DNA of 30,461 bases from Acanthamoeba castellanii str. Neff (lineage: Eukaryota > Discosea > Longamoebia > Acanthamoebidae): the NCBI RefSeq assembly GCF_000313135.1, contig NW_004457618.1, positions 237,982 to 268,442 of the forward strand, given 5' to 3'. The notes beneath the pieces are model-generated. The model did not search any database. It was not told the DNA's origin and saw only the letters and a list, made by a program, of their open reading frames with translations. The translations under genes were made by a program, and so were the position numbers. Below are positions 10,193 to 20,661 of this stretch, in pieces (the stretch's first letter is position 1; every line of letters begins with the position of its first letter).

Positions 10193-11535
10193 ATGCGCGC
10201 CAAGGCCGTTGATGTTCTCTCTCCCGACAACCCAAGGTAATCATTGACACTCTTATTTTAATTAGAATAATAATCGTTGTAAGATGAAAAGAATAACAAT
10301 AGTATTAAATACTATATATATAATTTCAATTATTCATTCTTAAATTTCTTTCACACCAGTGGTCTGCCGTACCGCCTGTTGTTGACGTGCGAGCATGCGT
10401 CGCAGCTGATGCCGTCACCCTGGCGCTGGCCCGACGAGGATAGACGCCTCCTCAACACCCACTGGGCGCTCGACCTGGGCTCCGAAGGTCTGTGCTCCCT
10501 CAACGCGTGCGTGTGCTTGTGCGTGTGCGGTGCGCGTGTGTGGTTCGTGCGGTGTGCGTGCGTGCGTGTTGCTAACACAGTTGTGCTGTGGCGGCCGCTG
10601 ACTCATGCAGAGCTTACACGAGAGTTGTCTGCGGCGGTCGCAGCGCCGGCGGTCATCGCGCAATTCAGTCGGCTGCTGGTGGACGCCAACCGACCGCTCG
10701 ATTCGCCCACACTCTTCCGCGACGCGGCCGACGGCCAGCCCGTCCACCTCAACCAAGGCACGCACCCGCCACACCCATCGCGTCAGCGCTGACGTGTGCA
10801 ACCACCTTAAATAACAATGACCACAACAACCTTGACTGCAGGGCTGTCGGAGCAGGAGAAGGAGGACCGCCTCCAGGCGTGCTACTACCCCTACCACCGC
10901 GCGCTGGCCGAGCTGCAGCGGAAGGTGATGCCGGACTTCATCCTCTCGCTCCACAGCTACACCAACAACTACGAGGGACAGCCGCGCGAGGTGGAGGTGG
11001 GCGTGCTGTACGACGAGGACGAGGACCTGGCCAAGACCATCCGGCAGCAATTCATCGACCAAGGTGCCGTTTCTTTAGTTTGATCGCACGCACGCACCAC
11101 CGCACACGGACCAATCACTAACGCCGAAGATGTTGGCGGCCGTGTGGTGGTCATCAGGCCGGTATGAGTGCCGCCTGAACGAGCCGTGGTCGGGCAAGGA
11201 GGGCTTCATGTACTCGGCCGACCGACACGGTCACTGGGACGAGGACGCCTTCAAAGGTCCCAAGGACCGCACACCAGGTGGCTCTCCTATTTCTCTTTTC
11301 TTTTTCTTGATTTTAATTATTATTATTATTATTATTATTATGTCTCATTTGTTTGTTTGCAGGCTGGACGGAGAAGAAGGGGAAGGGCGACATTGCGGTG
11401 GTCATGCTGGAAATGAAGAACGACCTGCTGACCGACCGGGCATGGCGCACCCAATTCACGCAGCGACTCATCGACATTCTGCGCAGCGACCCGGTCGTCG
11501 CGCTCGTCAAGGCCAAGAAGTCCTCCGCCACTTGA
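10193..11535 (+). CDS. N-formylglutamate amidohydrolase family protein
   Basis: Six exons: 10193-10236, 10360-10487, 10611-10757, 10842-11063, 11158-11277, 11363-11535; 277 residues. Family blocks are in order: LLLTCEHASQLMP (the CEHA metal-ligand motif), NTHWALDLG, LLVDANRPLDS, an RLQACYYPYHRAL helix, FILSLHSYT (second metal-ligand region), then WSGKEGFMYSADRHG and AVVMLEMKNDLL. In bacteria these zinc enzymes cleave N-formyl-L-glutamate to glutamate and formate in histidine breakdown, or act on related N-acyl amino acids; the substrate here is unproven. There is no signal peptide, so a cytosolic enzyme is likely. Exon 3 appears to end at a GC donor (CAAG then GCACGC); a GT donor further on would add eight residues. 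The gene diverges from AOAH across about 400 bp and converges on the SLC25 carrier, 74 bp between stops. Confidence 0.88.
11316..11341. repeat. (ATT)n microsatellite in an intron
   Basis: About eight ATT units in the last intron of the N-formylglutamate amidohydrolase gene, just before its acceptor. Confidence 0.95.
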
Positions 11536-11609
11536 TGTTGCAGGTTTCACTTGAAGACGACGAAGACGACGATACTCTATGGTGCGCGACAGTGTGGAAT
11601 TGGATGTAT

Positions 11610-12863
11610 TTATCGCGTAGCGGAAGAGGAGGGATCAAAGAGGGAGAGGACGGCCTCGTAGGTGAGGAACATGATGGCGGCGTTGGGCACCACGCGAAGC
11701 AGGTGCGGCGCCAGGCCGCCGTAGAGGCCCGCCAGGCCCTCGTTGCGCCACACCACGCGCACGCAGTTGACGAACCCGCCGTAGAGCTCCTTGGCGCGCT
11801 CCTCGCGCAGCCGCGTGCGCGCCACCTCGTGCGGGTAGGTCAGCACCGACGCGACGAGCTTGGCCGTGCTCGAGATGCCCAGCGTCTCCCACGCGCCGAT
11901 GGACGAGGCCGCGGCGGACCGGGCGAGCTCGCTGAGCTGCACCAGCTCGGGGTCGGCGTCGTGGTCGAACGGCGCGGCGGCGGTGTGGGCGCGCCGCCGT
12001 CGCTGCAGCTCGAGCTGCCAGGCCTCCTCGCACTGTCGCACGCGTCGCTGCTTGATGAGCGACTTGAACTTCTCGTAGAGCATGAACTGGATGGAGGACT
12101 CGCTGATGCCCACGTAGCTGGCGCTCATGCCGGCGAAGAAGGCGCGCGGCCCCTCGTGTCGCATCATCGACGTCACGCAGTGCCATGCGCTACGGTACTG
12201 CCGCACGCCGGTTCCGGGCGCCACCGAGCCCTTGCCATTGCCCACCTGCAGCTGCAGGCGTGTCTTGACCACCCACACCGGCGACGTCAACGTGATGGTC
12301 ACGACGCCTGTACAAGAGCACAAGACAGTGTATTTGGCGTTAGTGCGGAAAAGAACACGACACGCAACACGCAACACACAAAGGGAAAGGGTAACGTTAC
12401 CGGCAGCGACTCCGCCGAGCCAGTTGAGAAGCATGCCGTGCGGGTCGAGCTCGAGTTGCTTGCCGAGCTCGCGCTTGGACCACGAGAAGGTGCCGAAGTA
12501 GAGGGCTCGTGCCGGCACGACGCCGACGAGGTGTGGCACCATGCCACGGTAGAGCGCTCGCACTCCGCCCTCGGCGTGAAGGTGGGTCAGGGCTCGCACC
12601 GTGCGGGTGCCGAATCGGTGCTGCGTGTTGGCGAGGCCCTCCTTGTTGTAGGTGCCTTGTAGTCGAGTCTTGACGACCTCGAGCGGGCTCGTCAATACGC
12701 CACCAACCATCGCCCCGGTACCGCCGGCCACGAAATGCGCCCACGCCGGTGGATGGTGATGTGCAGCTGGCATCTTGACTTGGGCCACCGGTGTGCTTGG
12801 CGTTGAAGATGTGGATGAGGTTGACGTTGATGTTGGTGTAGCGGATGTTGAAGTGACGCTCAT
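11610..12863 (-). CDS. Mitochondrial pyrimidine nucleotide carrier, SLC25A33/A36 (Rim2) type
   Basis: Two exons, 12863-12401 and 12307-11610, around a 93-bp intron; 386 residues spliced. Three carrier repeats carry PLEVVKTRLQ, PVWVVKTRLQ and PHEVARTRLREE. The second repeat ends in FAGMSASYVGISESSIQFMLYE and the third begins YPHEV-RTRLREE, both diagnostic of the SLC25A33/A36/Rim2 group, which exchanges pyrimidine (deoxy)nucleotides across the inner mitochondrial membrane. The N-terminal 40 residues are Ser/Thr/Pro-rich with no homology. Between repeats 2 and 3 there is a longer charged loop (QLELQRRRRAH onward, about 60 residues) than in animal members. The intron has GTAACG and TACAG ends, is a multiple of three and has no stop in frame; removing it joins GGVAAG to VVTITLTSP exactly as the family expects, so splicing is favoured. 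Confidence 0.92.
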   Translation of the reverse strand: MSVTSTSATPTSTSTSSTSSTPSTPVAQVKMPAAHHHPPAWAHFVAGGTGAMVGGVLTSPLEVVKTRLQGTYNKEGLANTQHRFGTRTVRALTHLHAEGGVRALYRGMVPHLVGVVPARALYFGTFSWSKRELGKQLELDPHGMLLNWLGGVAAGNVTLSLCVLRVACRVLFRTNAKYTVLCSCTGVVTITLTSPVWVVKTRLQLQVGNGKGSVAPGTGVRQYRSAWHCVTSMMRHEGPRAFFAGMSASYVGISESSIQFMLYEKFKSLIKQRRVRQCEEAWQLELQRRRRAHTAAAPFDHDADPELVQLSELARSAAASSIGAWETLGISSTAKLVASVLTYPHEVARTRLREERAKELYGGFVNCVRVVWRNEGLAGLYGGLAPHLLRVVPNAAIMFLTYEAVLSLFDPSSSATR

Positions 12864-13328
12864 TTTCGCGAATTTGTAAATTTCGCGATTTGTTTAAGCG
12901 AGGGATCGCAATCGATTTACTGGGCCAACCAGAACGATGAGCACAAGCTCAGCTCGTTCAAGATGTTGCACTCTCTTGCGGCAAAGCAGGAGTCTTCTCT
13001 CAGAGCGATTGAACCCAACGGTACAAGAATTCCTCGAACCCTTGAGCATTCTATAAATATTTCGCCTCCTATTTTGGTTAACTTTCCGATTTAACTTTTC
13101 TTTTTCATTTTCTTTCACATATTTCAAGCAAGACACAGACCACACGTGGTTTCGAAGGACAGCACACGAGGCTGGACCTGTGCTCGCCCTGTGGCCGACC
13201 GAGAAGAAGAATAAACGGACGAAAGCGAAAGGGTCCCTCTGTTGAAAGGTACCACTGGCAGCTTCTGAAGGCTATGCAGATCAAGAACGCCATTATTTTC
13301 AGTATTTTATTTTTGTTTGTGCGTGCAG
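12864..13328. other. Divergent intergenic region, SLC25 carrier / Rab
   Basis: 465 bp with no coding sequence supported. It holds the Rab TATA box and its probable 5'-UTR intron. Next to the carrier start codon are two copies of TTTCGCGA (12864-12871 and 12881-12888), 17 bp apart, resembling E2F-like sites. No TATA box is seen for the carrier. Confidence 0.6.
13052..13059 (+). promoter_or_regulatory. TATA box candidate for the Rab gene
   Basis: TATAAATA is followed by TTTCGCC and a pyrimidine-rich stretch. It would place the transcript start near 13085, leaving an untranslated leader with one intron (13249-13328) before the ATG at 13329. Confidence 0.5.
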
Positions 13329-14584
13329 ATGCAAGGACCCCCACCAGCAGGCCAGCACCAGCCCAAGCTGCTCCTGATCGGAGACTCAGGTACGTGCAAC
13401 TACTCGTGCTGCAGCACTCTTCTTCTCTTAGCTCTACCACCCTCACCCGCCGTCCTGGGCACCTGAACATGCAGGTGTGGGCAAGACTTGCCTCATCATG
13501 CGATTTGCTGATGACAACTTCAGCGCTTCGTTCACCTCTACCATCGGGTACGCCTACATTGCCCCTTGGTGCGTTTGTGGTGCGTGCTCTCACAGAACTG
13601 CCACCAGGATCGATTTCAAGCTCAAGTCAATGAAGATAGACGGACAAGAACTGCGGCTGCAAATATGGGACACGGCAGGACAAGGTGCCACTCTCTGCGC
13701 GTTCCACCCTTTGCGCGTTAGTGGTGGTGGACTTGAGCCCGGTGCTGATCAACTCCCATTCTCTCTCTCCCTGGCTGGTAGAGCGCTTCCGCACAATCAC
13801 ATCTGGTACACTTGCCTCTGCTTGGCATCTGTGACGTGATGGACCTTGTTCGACCTACAACTGCAAACTCACAACTGCTCCTTGATCTTCTTCTTTACCA
13901 CACAGCCTACTACAGGGGAGCACACGGCGTGATGCTCGTGTTTGACCTCACATCAGCGCAGTCCTTTACAAGTACCCCATGCACTCCACTGATTCCCACG
14001 TTGGACACTCGTTAGTTTGGAACCCTAACCCTCTCATTCTCGTTCTTCATGGTCGCACAGGCGTGCGAAGTTGGATGCGAAACATCACTGAGTACGCAGG
14101 CAAAGATATCCTCAAGGTGCTGGTGGGCAACAAATGCGACCTTGCCGAGAAGCGGGTGCGATCCACTCTGTGACCGTAGCGCCGTGAAACAGAGATTTAC
14201 CTTTGTAATCAACGTAACCCTGCACAGGCGGTGCCGGCAGACAAGTGCGAGGCTCTAGCCAAGGAGTACGACATTCCATACTTCGAGGTCAGCGCCAAAG
14301 CAGGCACCAATGTGGAGGTATGCAATCGCTCGGTCGCTCGGCACAAGCACGCACCCTTTGCTCACTCCACCGCCCAACGTTGGCAGGAAGCGTTTGTGAA
14401 CATTGCGACGCGCATCAAGCGGGAGGTGATCGACGCCCTGCCGGCCTCAGAAGAGCCGGTCTCGGTGGACAAGCCCGTGGGGAGCTCCAAAGACTGGAAC
14501 AGGGCCATACGCATGCGAGGCGGCTCGGCCACCACCGACGGCAGCTCCTCCGGCAAAGCGACCACGTCCTGCTGCGGCTCCTGA
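13329..14584 (+). CDS. Rab-family small GTPase, Rab8/Sec4-like
   Basis: Eight coding exons: 13329-13389, 13475-13547, 13608-13684, 13782-13805, 13906-13971, 14061-14155, 14228-14317, 14387-14584; 227 residues. All GTPase motifs join across introns: GDSGVGKTC (P-loop), STIGIDFK (switch I, matching Rab8/10/13), WDTAGQERFRTIT (switch II), [24 protein letters not shown] and [14 protein letters not shown]. The C-terminal Ser/Thr-rich tail ends SCCGS, a CCxx prenylation signal. Rab8/Sec4 proteins drive exocytic vesicle traffic. The ATG sits directly after an acceptor; a 5'-UTR intron (13249-13328, GTACCA to TGCAG) is likely, with a TATA box about 275 bp upstream. Exon 4 is only 24 nt. Earlier in-frame starts would add an unrelated hydrophobic N-terminus and were not chosen. 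Confidence 0.95.
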
Positions 14585-14996
14585 CATAAACGCTGCTGAT
14601 TGCATTGTACGTCCTGCTTGCGGCTTGGTGTTCAGACCCGGAGCTAAAACGGACGCACACAGGAGAGTGTGCGTGCGTGGAGTTTGTGTCCGGTTGTGTA
14701 AGTAAATTTACATTTACATTTTTGTTGATTGGAGGTGCGGAATGTGAAGTAGCGCAGTGTGAGAGTGGCGGAGGCTGGGCGGAGTGTCTGGGTGGCCTTG
14801 TTGACAGTCAGCCCTAAACTGGGTGATACGCGTAACCCTCTTTCGCGTCGCGGCGACGGCCCACGAGAGCGAGAGTGCTCCCCCAGCAAGAGAAGAGACA
14901 CTTGCTGTGTGGCCCAAAGGAAGTGGTACAAACTGAGGCTGGCAGCAGTGGAATCTCTGTGGGGCCACTCGAAGTGAAGAGAAAGAACGAAGCGCG
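14585..14996. other. Intergenic region, Rab 3' end to Pats1-like start
   Basis: 412 bp with no supported gene. It should contain the Rab 3' UTR and the promoter and leader of the Pats1-like gene. An AT-rich patch (about 14700-14730, with repeated TTTACAT) is the only visible feature; no TATA box was found. Confidence 0.5.
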
Positions 14997-17900
14997 ATGG
15001 CGTCGCGACAGGTAATACAGCTTTCCTTCCTTTAATCGTCCTTCACGCTCTTCACAACGTGTAGCTATCTTTCTGGACGTAAGAGGCTCGGATCAATTAC
15101 ACTCCCAACCCAGGCTCGAACGAGCAAAATCTCCTCCCGATGGGCAATCTTCAGAGATTGGCTTCGGCCCAAATGAGATGAAGAGAAACTCGCCTTTCCT
15201 CAACTTTTCTCACCTTACGCGACTTGTGTGGGCTGAGCAGAAGGAGGTGCTCGCCGAGGGCTTCCTGCAGAAACACTCCCCCAACAAAGCACTCGTCTCG
15301 CGATGGCAGACGCGGCACTTTGTCCTCACACCCTCCACACTCGCCTACTACAAAAAGCAAAGCGGTACCGCCACCTTGCCCCCCACCCCAAACCAATGTG
15401 GTCTGGTCTTCTCACGTCGAATGGCGTGCGTGGGCGGTCCGCAACAGACGCAACGCCCAAGGGCGTGGTCGAGCTGAGCCAGGTCTGCAACGTGGTGCTT
15501 AAGACGGCCAGCCGCGCGCTACGAGAGAGCCCAGGACAGGAGACGGGCTCCGGCAGCAGCAGTCCGGGCAAGAAGGCGGTGTTTGAGGTGGTGACGCTGA
15601 GCGGCCGCACCTACGTGCTGGCGGCGGACACCATCGACGGCGCGCGACGGTGGGTCGAGGTGCTCCTCTTCACCATCGGCGAGCTCAACAATCGAGCACC
15701 GGTCGTCTCTGCGCCCACCTTCCGCACCACCGCCACCACCAAGTCTCCGGGCGATGGAATGCCTGGTATGACACACAACGAACTAGTGCGTGCCGTGCGT
15801 GTCATCGCACTCATGCATTCTCTTGTATAGAGAGCGAGGAGCAAGAGAGCGAGAGCAGCAACGCCGCAAAGAGGAGCGCTGCCGAGTGGACGCTGCTGTC
15901 GGGCGAGCGATTGCTGACCAAGCAGGAGAACGTGCTCATGTCGCACCACTCGCTGAGCGAAGGCCGCTGGGGCCAGTTGCACATGACCCTCTACCGCTTC
16001 ATATTCTCCACCAAGGTGCGTGTGCGTGTGCGTGTGCGTGTGCGTGTGCGTGTGCGTGTGCGGTGCGTGCCGAGCGAACTGACGATGATGGGCAGGACCA
16101 AACCGATTCGGTGCCGCTGGGGCTGGTCATGCGAGCCGAGCCGGCCAAGCACGAGGAGAGAGGCCTGTCGGGCTACCTGGTTGTTTGCAAGGACTTCCGC
16201 ACCATCTCGCTCTTCTTCCTCCACCCGGAGGCGCTCGAGACCATGAGCTCGCTCTTCAAGCACGTCCTCTTCCCGCCCAAGATCAGGTACGTGCAAATTC
16301 CTCAATGCTTCAACCCGGTGCGTCTTTTCACGCTTGGCTTGTGTGTGTTGTGTGTGTGTATGTGTCACAGGGGCCTGTACGCGTTTCACAACAAGGAGAA
16401 GTATTCGCTCCGGTCAGAGGTGGTGGGCTGGCCGCTGTACCAGATCAACCAGGAATACGAACGGCAGCAGCTCGACGACAATGCCTGGCGGGTCACACAC
16501 TTCAACAAGACCAACAGCTTGGCCCACCTGCCCAACCAGTTCATCGTACCCGCCGCCATTTCCGATGGTTCTCCCTCCCCACTCAATCGATTGAGACGAT
16601 GGGCAATCCATCACTGACGCTGATTGGCCGTGTTACCATCAACACAGACATGATTGGCCAATTGGGCGATGGGCAACTTAAGTGGCAGCGGTGGGTGATC
16701 GCCCTGTGCTGGAGCAACACCAAGTCCATGGCGCGCGGCTGCCTGCTCCGCTGCTCGGAGTTCATGATGGGTCCCGGCAGCGGTGTAGCGACGGCGGCGT
16801 CGCTTTTGGAGGGCCGTGAGGCGGGTGGCACGACCAGCAAGCGCATCGCTGCGGGCGGCGGCCCGCAGGGCGGCAAGCAGAGCATGCTGGAGCACGTGCT
16901 GACGCTCTATCACGCCGCCGAGGCCCTGCACGTCTACAGCACCACCTCTCTGCGGAAGAAGCTGTTCGTGCTCGGCTCCGAGACGTCGGCCGGCACGACT
17001 GAACTCGTGCAAGTTGGTACGACCTCCTCACGCCTGCCGTCTGAACTCAGAGCAGCACAACCTTTGACTGACTGGGCGCGTGTGTGCGGTGTGTGCGGGA
17101 CAACAGATGCGGGCACGATCTCATTTCACACGACGAAGCTCCTCTCACCCGCGGCGATCGAGAACAGCCTGCAGAAGCTGGCCAACCTCGTGAGCTCGTT
17201 CGATACGTCGCGCTTCGAGCGCGCACAACACGACGACACCATCACAAACAGCGGCGGTTGCAGCAGTGCGCCTGCAACCAGCGGCGCGGATAAGGTCACA
17301 CTGCAGCAGATGAAGACCGCGTGGCGGGAGTCGCTCGACGACACCCAGTGGCTCAAGGGCGTCCGGCTGCTTCTCGAAACCACGTCCGAGATCGTCAACC
17401 TGATCATCGACGGAGAGCCAGTTCTCGTTCAGAGCGCCGATGGTGGTGACGCCGTGCCGCAGGTGGTCAGTCTCGCTCAGGTGTGCCTGGACCCGTACTT
17501 CCGTACCACGGCCGGCTTCTGCTTCCTGATCGAGAAGGAGTGGATGGCCTGCGGTACGCGTCCCATCTTCAACTTGAGAGACAGGCGCAGCAGCTTCGCC
17601 TCAACTCTTTGATTGTTCTTCGTGTGGCGTGTGATGTGTTGACAGCGCACAAGTGGGGCCAGCAGCAGAAGGCCAAGTACCAGCCGAAGCAGTACTCGCA
17701 CATGTTTGTGCAGTTCATCGACGCAGGTACCTGATTCCCTCCTCGCATTCTCGTCGGCTGACAAGCCTCTGACCTCTCGTGTGCGCCGTGTGTCGCGTCG
17801 CGTCGTATGTTGCGTGCAGTGTGGCAATTGTGGGATTCGGCGCCCACTGCGTTTGAGTTCGACTCGTCGCTGCTCCTCTTCCTGCTCGAGTCCGTGTACA

Positions 17901-19176
17901 GCGCTCGCTTCGGCTCGTTCCTGGTCGACAGACAGCGCGACCGCTTGAAGGGAAAGCTGCTCCTCTCGTCCAACACCATCTCTGTGTGGTCCTACATCGA
18001 CGCCAACGCGCGCGCGTTCGCTCATGACCGCTACAACCGCCTCGATGCCACCGTCATGATCCCCCTGCTGCCACGACCCGATCAAGTGAAGCTTTGGACT
18101 GGTGCGCACACGACACGACACGACACGACGACACGACACGGCACACACCTGTGTACTGAACTTCGATCTGTCGCCCAGACTATTACTTGCGCTGGGCCTG
18201 CCACTCGCCACTCGCGCGCTCGACTAAACACCTGCACCTCCTTTCCCCACAAGGTACAAATACAACACATTTCTTGGAATTCCTTTAATGCTGATAGTTT
18301 TGTTCTTTAACTCGTTTGTGCGCTGGTAGGCCAACCGGCGCAAGACGAACCGACGACGAGGCTGAGCTTGCGCAACCGCGCCCTCCATTGCGTTCCGTCG
18401 ATGGTCATGACGCCGGCCTTCGCCAGGCTTGCGTCGCTCGACCTCGCGCACAACTTCATCAGCACGGTCCCGCTCAGCCTCTCCGCGTTGACGGGCCTCG
18501 AGTCGCTCGACCTCTCGCACAACCTGATGGCCGGCAGCCTGCCCGCACAGCTGGCCGAAGCGCTGTCACTGCTCACCCAGCTCGTCCACCTCAACCTGGC
18601 CCACAACGCGCTGTGCGACCTGTCGGCGCTGCCCTCGCAGCAACTCCAGGCCCTCGAGGAGCTGGACGTGTCGCACAATGGGCTGACCGCCATCCCCGCC
18701 CACGTAGTGCACCTCACCCGACTGCGCCGCCTTTCCCTGGCCGGCAACGCCTTCAATGGCGAAGGTACTCAGCACATTGCTTGCGTATTATTTATTTATT
18801 TATTATATTCAATTTATTTCATGATTTAGCTTTTGATTTCTAATTGTTGCTGCTGTCCAATGGGCTCACGCAGGCAAGAAAGGTCAGCTGGAGGTGGTCC
18901 ATTCGCTGACATCGCTCACGTCGCTCAACTTGGCGGAGAACGAGATTGCCTCGCTGTCGCCGCGCTTCTTCAACCTGACCCGCCTCGAGCATCTGGACCT
19001 CGCCGGCTGCGGGCTCACCAAGCTCCCGATGGGCATCGGCCACCTGGCCAAGCTTCGCGTCCTGCGCATCTCCAACAATCCCGACCTGCGCGGCTTCCCG
19101 AGCGACTTTTGGACCCTATCCTCCTTGGAGGAGCTCTACGCACGGTACGACTCGTACCGCTCGCATGCGACGCATG

Positions 19177-19208
<32 letters not shown>

Positions 19209-19876
19209 CTGAGTATTTCTTGTGGTGAGCAGGAACTGCCTAGGCTGGGGCGATGCGAGTACGCCGGAAGCGGCCGCCGGAGGCATTTTGCCTCAGCTTC
19301 CGCTCAACCTCGCACGACGCAAGCGAGCCACCACCAAATTCCCTGCGTACGCTCTTGCGCTGTTTAGTGTGTGCGTGTGTGTGTGCGTGTGTGTGCGTGT
19401 GTGTGACTGACCAAAGTGAACGGCGCTGTGCAGCTCGCCTGACAAGCTCGATGCGATGATGGCGATTCTGCCCGCGCAATTCGGCCAGCTCACGCAGCTC
19501 AAGTGCCTCGACCTCTCGCACAACGGCATCTCGGGAATTCCGGCGGTGTGCTTCATGGGCCTGACCCAGCTCGAGAAGCTGTGGCTGGGCGGCAACACGC
19601 TCATCTCGCTCGGCGTTGACATCGGCGCCATGTTGTCGCTCCGCGAGCTCCACCTGAGCCACAACCGGCTCACCGCGCTGCCGCCGGAGATCGCCAGCCT
19701 GAAGCAGCTCAAGGTGCTCAACGTCGAGGACAACGCGCTGGTCGAGCTGCCGGCCCATCTGAGCACCATCCCGTTCTGAACAAACTGCAAGTCGGCTCAC
19801 AGAATGGATGTCTGAGGTATGCTGGACCACTCTCCAACTTGTCTTTGTGTGTGTCGGCAAGTCTGACGCACACGCG

Positions 19877-19919
<43 letters not shown>

Positions 19920-20629
19920 ACAACATAGGTCGCCACCGCCAGAGATTGTGGCCATGGGCTCGTCGAGCATCCTGGCGTACCTGGGGCAGCTGCTGAATGG
20001 CCAGCAGGCGTGTTACCGCATGAAGCTCATGTTTGTCGGTCAGGAGAACGTTGGGTACATAGATTGTTTTGTGTGCGTGTGCGTGTGCGTGTGCGTGTGC
20101 GTTTCGACTGATGAGTCTTTGTTTGCTCTGTTATAAGGAAAACGTCGCTCCTCAACGCGCTCAAGAGGAGGGAGAAGCGAAAGCTCGCCGGTTCCAAGCT
20201 GCTGCGACTGGGCGATGACGACACTGGTGAGCCACCCACCGATCACAGGTTTTTCTGTTCCTCTATGCACTAACGCGGCGCGGTCGTATTCGCCAGGCGC
20301 TGCTCCGCTGTCTACCGACGGCATCGACATCAACACGTGGCACATGACCATGCCCTGGGGCTCCAGCGCTCCTCAGGTCGAGCTCTCAGCTTGGGACTTT
20401 GCGGGTAACACACACAGTGCATCCTTTGCATTCTTCTTCAATACGAATCGGCGTAGCAGCTGACCACGTACTTGGGTGCTCGTGTGGACAGGCCAGGAGA
20501 TCTACTATGCCACGCATCGGTTCTTCCTCTCCGAGCACTCGCTGTATCTGGCCGTGTTCAACCTCCTCACTTCCGACCAATCGCACATCGACTACTGGTA
20601 TGTCCGCCGCATCTCTCTTGCTGTGCGGT

Positions 20630-20661
<32 letters not shown>

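Noticed and set aside
11130..12662. 510-codon plus-strand open frame
   Set aside because: Mostly antisense of the SLC25 carrier, made long by GC-rich codons; no domain, and it crosses the real exon end of the amidohydrolase gene.
14585..14996. tRNA or other small RNA gene
   Set aside because: Looked for cloverleaf, A/B boxes and box C/D motifs; none convincing.
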